A stretch of DNA of 64,000 nt from Erythrobacter litoralis (GTDB lineage: Bacteria; Pseudomonadota; Alphaproteobacteria; Sphingomonadales; Sphingomonadaceae): positions 2,170,001 to 2,234,000 of the forward strand of contig NZ_CP017057.1 of assembly GCF_001719165.1 (NCBI RefSeq). Reading direction: 5' to 3'. The position numbers and the translations under genes are program-made. Under the pieces are notes generated by a model. It was not told the origin of the DNA. It searched no databases and saw nothing but the letters and a program-made list of their open reading frames with translations. How positions within the stretch are numbered: the first letter of the stretch is position 1; every line of letters begins with the position of its first letter. Below, piece by piece: positions 52,049-60,830 of this stretch.

Positions 52049-53254
52049 ATGGCCAAGAAATTCCTCTATCTCGTCGCGACGATCATCGTCCTGATCCTTG
52101 CGGGCGCGCTCGCTCTCACCCTGTTCTCGGCCGAGATCACGCGCTTCGTGATGGTGCCCGACAGCGAATTCACGCCCCAGGAACCGCTCGAACGCAACGC
52201 CTATGAAGACCCCTCGCTGTGGTATTCGCGCCCGGGCATCGGCACTTCGGACCCGGCCCGCTGGCAACCCGCCTACGCGCCCGAAACCGCCGTCCCGAGC
52301 GGGGTGAGCGAGGACGCGAAGGCGCGCGTCGTGTCGACCACGGACCAGCCCGATTTCGCGGTCTTCTTCGTCCATCCCACCAGCTATCGCAGCACCGCCA
52401 ACTGGAATGCACCGCTGGGCGAGACCGACGATCCCGACGCGGCCGAGGCCGACAAATTCGCCCGCATCTTCCTGCGCGGCATGGCGAGCCCGTTCAACGC
52501 CGCGTCCGAAATCTGGGCGCCGCGCTATCGCCAGGCGACGATGGGCGCCTTTCTGACCAATGGCCCGGAAGGCGGACAGGCGCTCGATGCGGCCTATGCC
52601 GATGTGCGCGAGGCGTTCCGCTATTTCCTCGATTCGGTGGGAGAGGAAACGCCGATCGTGCTCGCCGGGCACAGCCAGGGCGCGCTCCACCTGATGCGCC
52701 TTCTGGCGGAAGAGGTGCAGGGATCGCCCGCCGCCGGACGGCTGGTCGCGGCCTATGTCATCGGCTGGCCGATCTCGCTCGAACATGACCTTCCGGCGAT
52801 GGGAGTTCCCGCCTGCGCGACCGCGAACCAGACGGGCTGCGTGCTGTCATGGTCGAGCTTTGCCGCGCCGGCCGATCCTTCCGCCGTGCTCGAAACCTAT
52901 GCCGCCTCGACCGGGCTCGACGGAGAGGTGCGCGGGACGAGCGAGATCCTGTGCACCAATCCCATCACCGGCCGGATCGGCGGCTCGGCCCCGGCGAACC
53001 GCAATCTCGGCACGCTCAAGCCCGACGAAAGCCTTGCCGACGGCGAACTGGTGCCGGGCGCCGTGCCTGCGACCTGCGAGGATCGCGGCCTGCTGATGAT
53101 CGGCCCGCCGCCGGAAATGGGCGCGCTGGTGCTCCCGGGGAACAATTACCACGTCTATGACATCCCGCTGTTCTGGGCGAACACCAAGGTCGACGCGGCG
53201 CGCCGGGTGCAGGCCTTTGCGGGTGAAAGCGCGGGCGGGGACACGGCGAACTGA
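52049..53254 (+). CDS. DUF3089 alpha/beta-hydrolase-like protein
   Basis: 401 aa with an N-terminal anchor or signal (~5-27). The DUF3089 family is an alpha/beta hydrolase branch: DFAVFFVHPTSY, a nucleophile elbow VLAGHSQGALHL (Ser in GHSQG), and the C-terminal NNYHVYDIPLFWANTKVDAARR with the putative catalytic Asp/His. Likely periplasmic esterase-type fold; activity unknown. 18 bp after lepB. Its stop codon overlaps the proposed start of ruvX. Confidence 0.85.
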   Translation: MAKKFLYLVATIIVLILAGALALTLFSAEITRFVMVPDSEFTPQEPLERNAYEDPSLWYSRPGIGTSDPARWQPAYAPETAVPSGVSEDAKARVVSTTDQPDFAVFFVHPTSYRSTANWNAPLGETDDPDAAEADKFARIFLRGMASPFNAASEIWAPRYRQATMGAFLTNGPEGGQALDAAYADVREAFRYFLDSVGEETPIVLAGHSQGALHLMRLLAEEVQGSPAAGRLVAAYVIGWPISLEHDLPAMGVPACATANQTGCVLSWSSFAAPADPSAVLETYAASTGLDGEVRGTSEILCTNPITGRIGGSAPANRNLGTLKPDESLADGELVPGAVPATCEDRGLLMIGPPPEMGALVLPGNNYHVYDIPLFWANTKVDAARRVQAFAGESAGGDTAN

Positions 53255-53721
53255 TTACCGAACACGCCCTCGATTTCGCCGAGGCCCTGCCCGATGGCGG
53301 CGCGCTGCTCGGGCTCGATCTCGGCACCAAGACCGTCGGCACCGCGACCTGCGATGCGGGCTGGCGCTTCGCCACCAATGGCAGGACGATCGCGCGCGGC
53401 AAATGGGGGCGCGACCGCGAGACGCTTGCCGCGCTGATCGCCGAACGGCAGGTCCGGGGCGTGGTGATCGGCCTGCCGCGCAACATGGACGGCTCCGAAG
53501 GCCCGCGCGCGCAGGCGAGCCGCGCCTATGCGAAAAATTGCGCCGAAGCCTTCGCGCTGCCCGTCCTGCTGTGGGACGAACGCTGGTCCACCAAAAGCGC
53601 CGAGGCGGCACTGATCGGCCAGGGCACAAGCCGGAAAAAACGCGCCCAGAGCATCGACAGCCACGCCGCCGCAATCATCCTGCAAGGCGCGATCGACCGG
53701 CTCGCCGGCGGGGTGCTGTGA
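53251..53721 (+). CDS. ruvX: Putative pre-16S rRNA nuclease / Holliday junction resolvase-like YqgF (RuvX), CTG start
   Basis: 156 aa RNase H-fold nuclease; E. coli YqgF matures the 5' end of 16S rRNA. Active-site Asp23 in LLGLDLGTKTVG, Glu in LLWDERWSTKSAEAAL, and terminal Asp in SIDSHAAAIIL are all present, so the N terminus must lie upstream of the first ATG/GTG codons, which fall inside the fold. The frame is closed by TGA at 53224. Between there and Asp23 no ATG, GTG or TTG exists; CTG 53251 overlaps the DUF3089 stop as CTGA and gives an N terminus (M)ITEHALDFAEALPDGG. I take CTG as the start (ATT 53254 is the alternative). Confidence 0.82.
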   Translation: MITEHALDFAEALPDGGALLGLDLGTKTVGTATCDAGWRFATNGRTIARGKWGRDRETLAALIAERQVRGVVIGLPRNMDGSEGPRAQASRAYAKNCAEAFALPVLLWDERWSTKSAEAALIGQGTSRKKRAQSIDSHAAAIILQGAIDRLAGGVL

Positions 53722-53760
53722 CATGGGGGATTGGATGCGCTCGCCGTCGGCCCTAGGGAC

Positions 53761-54261
53761 ATGGCGATGAGCAATCAGCCGAAATTCGACGCCGGCGAGG
53801 CGGGGAAATTCTTCTTTCGCGCCGGCCATACCGGATGGCTCGGCCTCGAATACGTGGCCCACGGGCAGAACTGGGTCGAATTGAAGCTGCCCTGGCGCGA
53901 GGACCTGATCGGCGAACCCGACCGCCACGTCCTCGCCTCCGGCCCGATCGTCAGCCTCATGGACATGGCGAGCGGGATGTCGATCTGGCAGACGACCGGC
54001 GTGTTCACCCCGGTCGCGACGCTCGACCTCAGGGTCGATTACCAGCGCCCCGCGCGCGAGAAGAGCGCGGTGTGGGGCCGGGTCGAATGCTACCGCACCA
54101 CCCGTTCGGCCGCCTTCGTGCGCGGCATCGCCCATGACGGGGACGAAGCCGACCCGGTGGCGCATGTCGCGGGGGTCTTCATGCAGGTTTCCTACGATCC
54201 GAAGAAACGCCTCGAAGCGCAGGCCGAGAGCGCGAAAACGGAAGGCCGCGACGATGACTGA
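53761..54261 (+). CDS. PaaI-family hotdog thioesterase (first of a pair)
   Basis: 166 aa from ATG 53761. Hotdog-fold acyl-CoA thioesterase: GHTGWLGLEYVAHGQNWVELKLPW, then HVLASGPIVSLMDMASGMSIW, the central helix with its active-site acidic residue (the usual HGG reads LASG), and PVATLDLRVDYQRPA. Substrate unknown, probably aromatic or medium-chain acyl-CoA. Coupled to the second thioesterase by an 8-bp overlap. Confidence 0.85.
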   Translation: MAMSNQPKFDAGEAGKFFFRAGHTGWLGLEYVAHGQNWVELKLPWREDLIGEPDRHVLASGPIVSLMDMASGMSIWQTTGVFTPVATLDLRVDYQRPAREKSAVWGRVECYRTTRSAAFVRGIAHDGDEADPVAHVAGVFMQVSYDPKKRLEAQAESAKTEGRDDD

Positions 54262-54652
54262 GGGCTCTTCGCTCGAACTCACCGCCTATGCCCGCTCGCT
54301 CGGCATCGAGGTCGAGCGCGAGGAGGACGGCCTCCCGGTGCTCGCGGTGGATTTCGGCCGCAATGTCGAGGGGCGGCCGGGCCATTTCCATGGCGGGGCG
54401 ACGGCGGGCCTGCTCGAGACGGCGGGCTATGCCGCGCTGCGCACCCGGCTGTTGGCCGAAGGGCGCGAGCCGCAATTGAAACCGATCAACATCACCGTGC
54501 AATACCTCTCCGCCGGACGGCAGAAACGCACCTTTGCGCTCGCCCGGATCACGCGGCTCGGCCGGCGCAATGCCAACCTGACGGTCGAGGCGTGGCAGGA
54601 CGACCGCACCCGCCCGATCGCAAGCGCGGTCATGAACATCCTGATGGCCTAG
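54254..54652 (+). CDS. PaaI-family hotdog thioesterase (second of a pair)
   Basis: 132 aa from ATG 54254, overlapping the first thioesterase gene. The motif GHFHGGATAGLLETAGYAAL keeps the HGG loop that the first copy has lost, and INITVQYLSAGRQ forms the next strand. Tandem, diverged hotdog genes like these may give a hetero-oligomer (inference). Overlaps the convergent PBP gene by 4 bp. Confidence 0.87.
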   Translation: MTEGSSLELTAYARSLGIEVEREEDGLPVLAVDFGRNVEGRPGHFHGGATAGLLETAGYAALRTRLLAEGREPQLKPINITVQYLSAGRQKRTFALARITRLGRRNANLTVEAWQDDRTRPIASAVMNILMA

Positions 54653-56832
54653 TTCGGCGGGTCCGCGCCTGCGGGGACGACCTCCAGCCCGTCCTCGCGC
54701 AGGCGAAATTCGACCGGGGCGCCGTCGATCTCGGTCGTGACCGTGACCGCGCCTTCCTCGATCCTGAGCGTCGAGCCGTTCTCGTCGAGCGGGATTTCGG
54801 CGCCCTCGGGCACGTCGAAGGGCTGGACCGGGCCTTCGGGATCGGGCGAGGCGGTGGGCACGGGCGCCGGGGCCGGCCCGCCAAGGCGCAGCGCGCCGCG
54901 CATGAAATCCTTCCAGATGCGCGCCGGCAGGCTCCCGCCCGTGACACCGGCAAGCGGCGAATTGTCGTCATTACCGATCCACACGCCCACCACCAGCCGG
55001 TTCTCGCCCTCCCCGGCATAGCCCACGAACAGCGCGTCGCGGTAATCCTGCGTCGTCCCGGTCTTGCCGTAATTGGCGACCGGCAGCATCGCCGCGCGCC
55101 CCGTGCCGCGATTGACGGCCGCGCGCAGCATCCGCTCGATCGCCTCGTGGTGGCGGCTCGAAAGGCTGTCCTCGCGCGTGGTCAGCCAGTCGAACCAGCC
55201 CTTCTCCTCGCGCTCGAACGCGCGCGGAGTGACCGGAAAGGCATTGCCCGCGACGCCCGCATAGGAGGCGGTGAGCTCGATCAGCGTCATGGTCGAGGTG
55301 CCGAGCGCGAGGCTCGGATCGCCTTCCGGCATTGCGGAGGCGACGCCCAGATCGCGCGCCATGCGGATCACCCGCTTTGAACCGACCTCGTTCATCAGCC
55401 GCACGGCGGCGACATTGCTCGACGAAGCGAGCGCCTGTTCAAGCGTGATCGTGTCCGAATAGTTCTCGCGCGCATTTTTCGGCTGATAGGACCCGCTTTC
55501 GAACGGCGTGTTGGCTATCGTGTCCTCCGGCTCCCACCCGGCGTCGAGCGCGGCGAGATAGACGAACAGCTTGAAGGTCGATCCCGGCTGGCGGCGGGCC
55601 TGCGTCGCCCGGTTGAAGGGCGAGGTCGCGTAATCCCTGCCGCCGACCATCGCGACCACCTCTCCGGTGGGCCGCATCGCGACCAGCGCGACCTGCGCAG
55701 TTCCCAGCGGCGCGCGCGCCACCACCCGGCTCGCCAGCGCCTGCAGGCGCGAATCGAGCGTGGTCGTGAGCACCTGCCTCGAATAGCTCGCCTCCATCCC
55801 CTCGCGCGCGATGGGAAGCGCCCAGTCGGCGAAATAGGTCCCCGTCGGAAGATCGTTGCGCGTGCGCACGTCGAGCCGGGGCGCGGGCAGCGCCGCGGCC
55901 TCTCCGGGCGTGAGATACCCCTCCTCCACCATCGCCGCGACGACGAGATCCATGCGCGCCTTCGCCCGGTCGTAATGCCGGGTCGGCGCATAGGCGGATG
56001 GCGCCTGGAGCAACCCGGCCAGCATCGCGGCCTGTTCGGGCTTCAGGTTTTCGGGCTGGCGGTAGAAATAGTGCAAGGAAGCCGCGCGAAGCCCGTACTG
56101 GTTGTCGCCGAAATAGGCGTTCGACAGGTAGCGTTCGAGGATCTCGTCCTTGGTCAGCCACGCCTCCAGCCACAGCGCGATCATCGCCTCGCGGGCCTTG
56201 CGGGTCAGGGTCTGTTCGGGCGTGAGGAAGGTGAACTTGGCCAGCTGCTGGGTGATGGTCGAACCACCGCCCCGCCCGGTCCATGCGGCGCGCGCGATAC
56301 CGCGCGGGTCGATCCCCCAATGCGAATAGAACCGCCGGTCCTCGATCGCCATGAAGGCCTGCGGAACGTGCGGCGGAAGCTTGGCGATCTCGACCGGCTC
56401 CGCCACCATCGCCCCGGAACGCGCGATCGGCGTCCCGTCGCTGGCGAGCAGCGTAACCTGCGGGGCGGCGATGGGCTCGAGGCTTTTCGAAAGCGGCGCC
56501 GTGACGGCGAGCCAGCCGATCAGCGCGAAGAAGGCGAGCAGCGCGGCGGCAATGCCCCGCACCGTCCACCACAGCTTGCCGCGAGAGCGCCAGTATTCGC
56601 GCTGCCACCACCTGAGGCGGCGGCGTTCCTCGATTTCGACCGCATCGTCGAGCCGGGCGAGACTTTCGTCCCACTTGGCGTAATCGGGGGCGGGAGCGGC
56701 GCGCGAGGGCGCATCCTCGTCGTCTACCGGGCGCTGCGATTCGTAGAGCGGGAAATAGCCGGGAGCGTCGGAATCAGCGCTACCGCGCGAATGCGCGCGC
56801 GCGCTCCTGCGGAATCGCTCGAAGAGGCCCAT
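54649..56832 (-). CDS. Class A penicillin-binding protein (PBP1A family transglycosylase/transpeptidase)
   Basis: 727 aa bifunctional peptidoglycan synthase. Cytosolic Arg-rich N terminus and one membrane helix (~90-112). GT51 domain: EDRRFYSHWGID with the catalytic Glu, GGSTITQQLAK, and LSNAYFGDNQYGL. Transpeptidase: SxxK in PGSTFKLFVY, SxN in ASSSNVAAV and KTG in YGKTGTTQD. Short C-terminal beta-like tail after ~650. Start ATG 56832. Upstream lie about 80 bp of ordinary sequence and then a 364-bp tandem repeat, so its promoter must lie near or within the array. Confidence 0.93.
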   Translation of the reverse strand: MGLFERFRRSARAHSRGSADSDAPGYFPLYESQRPVDDEDAPSRAAPAPDYAKWDESLARLDDAVEIEERRRLRWWQREYWRSRGKLWWTVRGIAAALLAFFALIGWLAVTAPLSKSLEPIAAPQVTLLASDGTPIARSGAMVAEPVEIAKLPPHVPQAFMAIEDRRFYSHWGIDPRGIARAAWTGRGGGSTITQQLAKFTFLTPEQTLTRKAREAMIALWLEAWLTKDEILERYLSNAYFGDNQYGLRAASLHYFYRQPENLKPEQAAMLAGLLQAPSAYAPTRHYDRAKARMDLVVAAMVEEGYLTPGEAAALPAPRLDVRTRNDLPTGTYFADWALPIAREGMEASYSRQVLTTTLDSRLQALASRVVARAPLGTAQVALVAMRPTGEVVAMVGGRDYATSPFNRATQARRQPGSTFKLFVYLAALDAGWEPEDTIANTPFESGSYQPKNARENYSDTITLEQALASSSNVAAVRLMNEVGSKRVIRMARDLGVASAMPEGDPSLALGTSTMTLIELTASYAGVAGNAFPVTPRAFEREEKGWFDWLTTREDSLSSRHHEAIERMLRAAVNRGTGRAAMLPVANYGKTGTTQDYRDALFVGYAGEGENRLVVGVWIGNDDNSPLAGVTGGSLPARIWKDFMRGALRLGGPAPAPVPTASPDPEGPVQPFDVPEGAEIPLDENGSTLRIEEGAVTVTTEIDGAPVEFRLREDGLEVVPAGADPPN

Positions 56833-56912
56833 GCGAACTGTATTAACAGGCTAATACGGCGCCCGGCAAGAAGGATCGCAGGAACCGATCAGCGCCCGCC
56901 GATCGGTGTGCG

Positions 56913-57276
56913 CCAATCACCGGCCTCCAATCACTGGCCTCCAATCACTGGCCTCCAATCACTGGCCTCCAATCACTGGCCTCCAATCACTGGCCTCCAA
57001 TCACTGGCCTCCAATCACTGGCCTCCAATCACTGGCCTCCAATCACTGGCCTCCAATCACTGGCCTCCAATCACTGGCCTCCAATCACTGGCCTCCAATC
57101 ACTGGCCTCCAATCACTGGCCTCCAATCACTGGCCTCCAATCACTGGCCTCCAATCACTGGCCTCCAATCACTGGCCTCCAATCACTGGCCTCCAATCAC
57201 TGGCCTCCAATCACTGGCCTCCAATCACTGGCCTCCAATCACTGGCCTCCAATCACTGGCCTCCAATCACTGGCCT
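56913..57276. repeat. Tandem repeat, 14-bp unit x 26 copies
   Basis: Unit CCAATCACTGGCCT on the plus strand (AGGCCAGTGATTGG on the minus), repeated head to tail at exactly 14-bp steps from 56913 to 57276. Copies 2-26 are identical; copy 1 has one change (C for T at 56921). The last copies overlap the 3' end of cobS, whose stop codon (57267-57269) is formed by the repeat. The rest fills the space upstream of the class A PBP gene. On the plus strand all three frames stay open through the array; on the minus strand TGA closes each frame in turn. Confidence 0.98.
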
Positions 57277-58271
57277 ACTGTCACCGTCCCATGCGCCGCG
57301 CCTTCGGGCAGGTCCTCGTTGAAGACGCGCTGGTAATATTCGCTCACCAGCATCCGTTCGGCCTCGTCGCACTTGTTGAGGAAGCTGAGGCGGAATGCGA
57401 AGCCGACCGATTTGAAGATCGCCGCGTTCTGCGCCCAGGTGATGACGGTGCGCGGGCTCATCACGGTCGAGATGTCGCCGTTCATGAAGCCCTGCCGGGT
57501 CAGTTCGGCGACCTTGATCATGTCGGCGATGGCCTTGTCCTCGGTGTCCGGCGTCTTCGACTTGACGATTGCCTGTTCGGTTTCGGCCGGGAGGTAATTG
57601 AGCGCCACCACGATGTTCCAGCGGTCCATCTGCGCCTGGTTGATCGCCTGCGTGCCGTGATAGAGCCCGCTGGTGTCGCCGAGGCCGACCGTGTTGGTCG
57701 TCGCGAACAGGCGGAACCACTTGTTCGGCGTGATGACGCGGTTCTGGTCGAGCAGGGTGAGACGGCCGTCGAATTCGAGCACGCGCTGGATCACGAACAT
57801 CACGTCCGGACGCCCCGCGTCGTATTCGTCGAAGGTCAGCGCGACCGGGTGCTGCAGCGCCCACGGAAGAATGCCTTCCTTGAACTCGGTGACCTGCAGC
57901 CCGTCCTTCAATACGATCGCGTCGCGCCCGACAAGGTCGATGCGGCTGATATGCGCGTCGAGGTTCACGCGCACGCTCGGCCAGTTAAGGCGCGCTGCGA
58001 CCTGTTCGATATGGGTCGATTTGCCCGTCCCGTGATAGCCCTGCACCATCACCCGCCGATTGTGCGCGAAGCCTGCGAGGATCGCGAGCGTCGTGTCCGG
58101 GTCGAACACGTAATCCCTGTCGAGCTCGGGCACGTGTTCGTCATTGGCGGAGAAGGCAGGGACCTGCCAGTCGACATCGATGCCGAACGTGTCCTTCACG
58201 TCGATGGTCGTGTCGGGCTGGGAGGGCATGGCTTCCTTGCCGGCGAATTCTTCTGAGGAATGGCTGTTCAT
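57267..58271 (-). CDS. cobS: Cobaltochelatase subunit CobS (AAA+ ATPase)
   Basis: MoxR-like AAA+ subunit of aerobic cobaltochelatase (CobNST). 334 aa. Walker [10 protein letters not shown] at 78-86; Walker B in [17 protein letters not shown]; sensor [23 protein letters not shown]. The last residues (about VTVGQ) and stop are encoded by sequence continuous with the tandem repeat, so the natural C terminus may have been altered. cobT, usually directly downstream, is absent here; cobN is not in the window. J-domain and bolA genes, common neighbours in Alphaproteobacteria, are 1.6-2.3 kb away. Confidence 0.94.
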   Translation of the reverse strand: MNSHSSEEFAGKEAMPSQPDTTIDVKDTFGIDVDWQVPAFSANDEHVPELDRDYVFDPDTTLAILAGFAHNRRVMVQGYHGTGKSTHIEQVAARLNWPSVRVNLDAHISRIDLVGRDAIVLKDGLQVTEFKEGILPWALQHPVALTFDEYDAGRPDVMFVIQRVLEFDGRLTLLDQNRVITPNKWFRLFATTNTVGLGDTSGLYHGTQAINQAQMDRWNIVVALNYLPAETEQAIVKSKTPDTEDKAIADMIKVAELTRQGFMNGDISTVMSPRTVITWAQNAAIFKSVGFAFRLSFLNKCDEAERMLVSEYYQRVFNEDLPEGAAHGTVTVGQ

Positions 58272-58397
58272 CGCAAGGCCCGGTTAAAGGGCCTCGGCTA
58301 AAGCTGCAAGCCGCTCGGCCCTGCTAAATTTGCAAGTGCGCGCGGACGACGGCGAAGATGCTCGCAAATCGCGCCGACACGCATTACTTTGACACGC

Positions 58398-59231
58398 ATG
58401 GCGGACCCGCTCGAAACCCTGCGCCTGCGCCTTGTCGGGCAGGTGCGCGATCTCTTCAACGAGACCGGCCAGCAGCCCGTTCCGCCCTCCGACGAGGCGC
58501 TGTTCGCGCGCGATACGCCGATCCGCATGGTGCATGCCGATATCGTGGGCATGATGACCGGCGGGATCCGGGGGCTTTTGTTGCAGATGCTGCACCCGGC
58601 GGCGCTGCAGGGCGTGCTCGACCATTCCAATTTCCGCGCCGACATGCACGGCCGCCTGCGCCGCACCGCGCGCTTCATCGCCGTGACGACCTTCGGCCAC
58701 CGCGACGAGGCCATGAAGGCGATCGACCGCGTCAACCGCATCCACGCGAAGGTCGGCGGGACGCTGCCGGGGGGCGAACCCTATACCGCCGCCGATCCGC
58801 GCACGCTCGCCTGGGTCCACGTGGTCGAGGCGCAGAGCTTTCTTGCCGGGTACCTGCGCCATGTCCGGCCCGAAATGCCCTATGCCGAACAGGACGAATA
58901 TTATCGCCAGTTCGCGATCATCGCACGCGCCCTGGGCGCCGATCCCGTGCCCGAAAGCCGGCGCGAGGCCGAGGCGATCTTTCGCGAATTGCGGGCCGAT
59001 TTGAAAACGTCGCCCGAAGCGCGCGAAGTCGCCCAGCTCGTTCTCACATCCAGGCCCGAAGGCACGCCGCAGGCGCTCCAGGCCGTGGTCGCGGCCGAGG
59101 CGGTGGCGATGGTGCCAGACTGGGCGCGTTCGATGCTGCGGATCCAGCGCCCAGTCCTTACCGCGCTGCCCGCACGCGCGGCGACGTGGGGCGTTGGGCG
59201 GACGCTGCGCTGGGCCTTTCGCCAGACCTGA
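58398..59231 (+). CDS. Oxygenase MpaB-family protein (DUF2236)
   Basis: 277 aa from ATG 58398 (a TTG three codons earlier also opens the frame). Helical protein of the MpaB/latex-clearing family: ADIVGMMTGGIRGLLLQMLHPAALQGVLDHS, an RRTARFIAVTTFG segment, and WVHVVEAQSFLAGYLR with the conserved His and Glu. Family members are heme-b oxygenases such as rubber oxygenase; a proximal His is present in each motif, but the substrate here is not known. Divergent from cobS. Confidence 0.83.
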   Translation: MADPLETLRLRLVGQVRDLFNETGQQPVPPSDEALFARDTPIRMVHADIVGMMTGGIRGLLLQMLHPAALQGVLDHSNFRADMHGRLRRTARFIAVTTFGHRDEAMKAIDRVNRIHAKVGGTLPGGEPYTAADPRTLAWVHVVEAQSFLAGYLRHVRPEMPYAEQDEYYRQFAIIARALGADPVPESRREAEAIFRELRADLKTSPEAREVAQLVLTSRPEGTPQALQAVVAAEAVAMVPDWARSMLRIQRPVLTALPARAATWGVGRTLRWAFRQT

Positions 59232-59256
59232 AAGCCGTCCCCGGGGAGAGAGACAG

Positions 59257-59892
59257 ATGGCCGAATTCACCTTCTACACCGTGGCGATGAGCCGGGGACA
59301 GATATCCCGCTGGGCGCTGCACGAGGCGGGGGCGGACTACGATGACGTCGTGTTCAACTGGGACAGCAAGCCCGCGAACTACGCCGACATCAACCCGATG
59401 GGAAAGGTCCCGGCGCTTGTCCACCATCACGCCGACGACAGCGGGGGTCACGACCACACGGTGACGGAGTGCGCGGCGATCAACCATTACCTCGCCGAAA
59501 CGCATCCGGGTGCGGGCCTGCTTCCCGACACGCATGAACGCGCGGCCTATTATCGCTGGCTGTTCTTCGCGTCAGGCCCGCTCGAACAGGCGATCATGGC
59601 GCGGATGATGGGCTGGGAAGTGCCCGAGGGGAAGGACACGACGGCGGGTTTCGGCACGCTCGAACGCACGCTCGATGCGCTGGACGGCTGGCTTTCGGCG
59701 CATGATTTCGCCGCAGGCTCGCGCTTCACCATGGCCGACACCTATGTCGGCAGCCAGTTCGTCTGGGGCCTGCGCTTTGGCTCGATCCCTGAAAGACCTT
59801 CATTCAGGGCCTATGTCGAACGGGTCATCCAGCGGCCCGCCTATGCCCAGGCCAACGCCATTGATGCAAGGCTGATCGAGGCGACGCGCTAG
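59257..59892 (+). CDS. Glutathione S-transferase family protein
   Basis: 211 aa from ATG 59257 with GGGGAGAG upstream. Thioredoxin-like N domain: FTFYTVAMSRGQISRWALHEAG (Ser/Arg at the usual activation site), INPMGKVPALVHH with the cis-Pro, and VTECAAINHYLAE with the glutathione-binding Glu/Ser-like pair (TEC). Helical C domain with FTMADTYVGSQFVWGL (N-capping box). Substrate unknown. Same strand and 25 bp after the MpaB-like gene; ends 4 bp into the convergent J-domain gene. Confidence 0.88.
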   Translation: MAEFTFYTVAMSRGQISRWALHEAGADYDDVVFNWDSKPANYADINPMGKVPALVHHHADDSGGHDHTVTECAAINHYLAETHPGAGLLPDTHERAAYYRWLFFASGPLEQAIMARMMGWEVPEGKDTTAGFGTLERTLDALDGWLSAHDFAAGSRFTMADTYVGSQFVWGLRFGSIPERPSFRAYVERVIQRPAYAQANAIDARLIEATR

Positions 59893-60491
59893 CCGATCGC
59901 GGAGCTTTTCCGCAGCACTTGGTACGCCTCCACCACGCGCCCCAGCCGCTTTTCATGGGTCCGATCCCCGCCATTGCGGTCGGGGTGATAGCGCCGCACC
60001 AGTTCGGAATAGCGCCGCCGCAGCCGCCGCTTGTCCGTATCCGAACCGAGGCCCATCGTCTCCAGCGCCTCGGCCTCCTCCTTCGAAAAGCGCCCGTCCA
60101 TCGCCATGCGCGCGCTGCGTTCGGCGCGGCTGCGGATTCCCCCGGCGCGGGCCGAGATCGCGTCGAGCGGATCGTCGAAATCGGCCCAGCGCGGCATTCC
60201 GTCGACGCCTGCTCGCGGGCCGAAGGTGGGGCTTTCGGTGCGCCAGCCGGCCGCAGGGGCCTGCGCGGCGTAAATTTCCTCCGCGCTCATTCCTTCGAAC
60301 CAGTCATATCCGGCATTGAATTCGCGCACGTGTTCGAGGCAGAACCAGCGCCATTCGCCCGGCCCGTCAAAGCCGCTCGGGCGGTGGCCCGGCGCGCGGA
60401 ATTCGCCCGCCTCCTCGCAGCCGGGGGCTTCGCACAGGCGCTGCGTGTCCTCGTGGCGGCCATGGAATCGCGTGCTTCTTGTGCTGGACAT
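59889..60491 (-). CDS. C-terminal J-domain (DnaJ-like) protein
   Basis: 200 aa from ATG 60491. The J domain is at the C terminus (~145-198): RRRYSELVRRYHPDRNGGDRT with the HPD tripeptide that stimulates Hsp70 ATPase. The N-terminal part has a Cys pair (RLCEAPGCEEAGEFRAP) and WRWFCLEHVREFNAGYDWFEGM, a zinc-binding-like region. This architecture is the usual J-domain protein beside cobS and bolA in Alphaproteobacteria. Divergent from bolA over 66 bp. Confidence 0.88.
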   Translation of the reverse strand: MSSTRSTRFHGRHEDTQRLCEAPGCEEAGEFRAPGHRPSGFDGPGEWRWFCLEHVREFNAGYDWFEGMSAEEIYAAQAPAAGWRTESPTFGPRAGVDGMPRWADFDDPLDAISARAGGIRSRAERSARMAMDGRFSKEEAEALETMGLGSDTDKRRLRRRYSELVRRYHPDRNGGDRTHEKRLGRVVEAYQVLRKSSAIG

Positions 60492-60557
60492 AAGGGTTGA
60501 GAATGGCGACGGACGCGCCAGATTCCAAGCCAACCAGAGATGCAAAGAGGGAAACAC

Positions 60558-60830
60558 ATGGCCGGATCGGTTGCAGAAGAGATGGAAGCAAAGCTGCGCG
60601 GGGAATTCGCGCCCACCCGGCTCGAAATCGTCAATGACAGCGCCAAGCATTCGGGCCATTCGGGCGACGATGGCTCGGGCGAATCGCATTTCACCATTGT
60701 CATCGAAGCCCCCGCCTTCGCCGAGATGAACCGCCTCGCCCGCCAGCGCGCGGTAATCGCGGCTTTGGGCGACATCGTCGGCGAGCGGGTCCACGCGGTC
60801 GCGATCCAGGCCAGCGCGCCGACCGCATGA
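60558..60830 (+). CDS. bolA: BolA-family protein
   Basis: 90 aa from ATG 60558 with AGAGG upstream. BolA/IbaG fold: KLRGEFAPTRLEIVNDSAKHSGH, ESHFTIVIEAPAFAEMNRLARQRAV and the end VHAVAIQASAP. The conserved His in SHF can take part in Fe-S binding with a monothiol glutaredoxin. Coupled to the Nudix gene by an ATGA overlap. Confidence 0.93.
   Translation: MAGSVAEEMEAKLRGEFAPTRLEIVNDSAKHSGHSGDDGSGESHFTIVIEAPAFAEMNRLARQRAVIAALGDIVGERVHAVAIQASAPTA

Noticed and set aside
56913..57276. CRISPR array
   Set aside because: The unit is 14 bp with no spacers and no cas genes nearby; it is a simple tandem repeat.
56906..57322. Plus-strand open frame made of a 14-residue repeated peptide through the tandem array
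   Set aside because: A stop-free 14-bp unit keeps all three frames open automatically; starts at GTG with no ribosome site and runs antisense into cobS. Not evidence of a protein.
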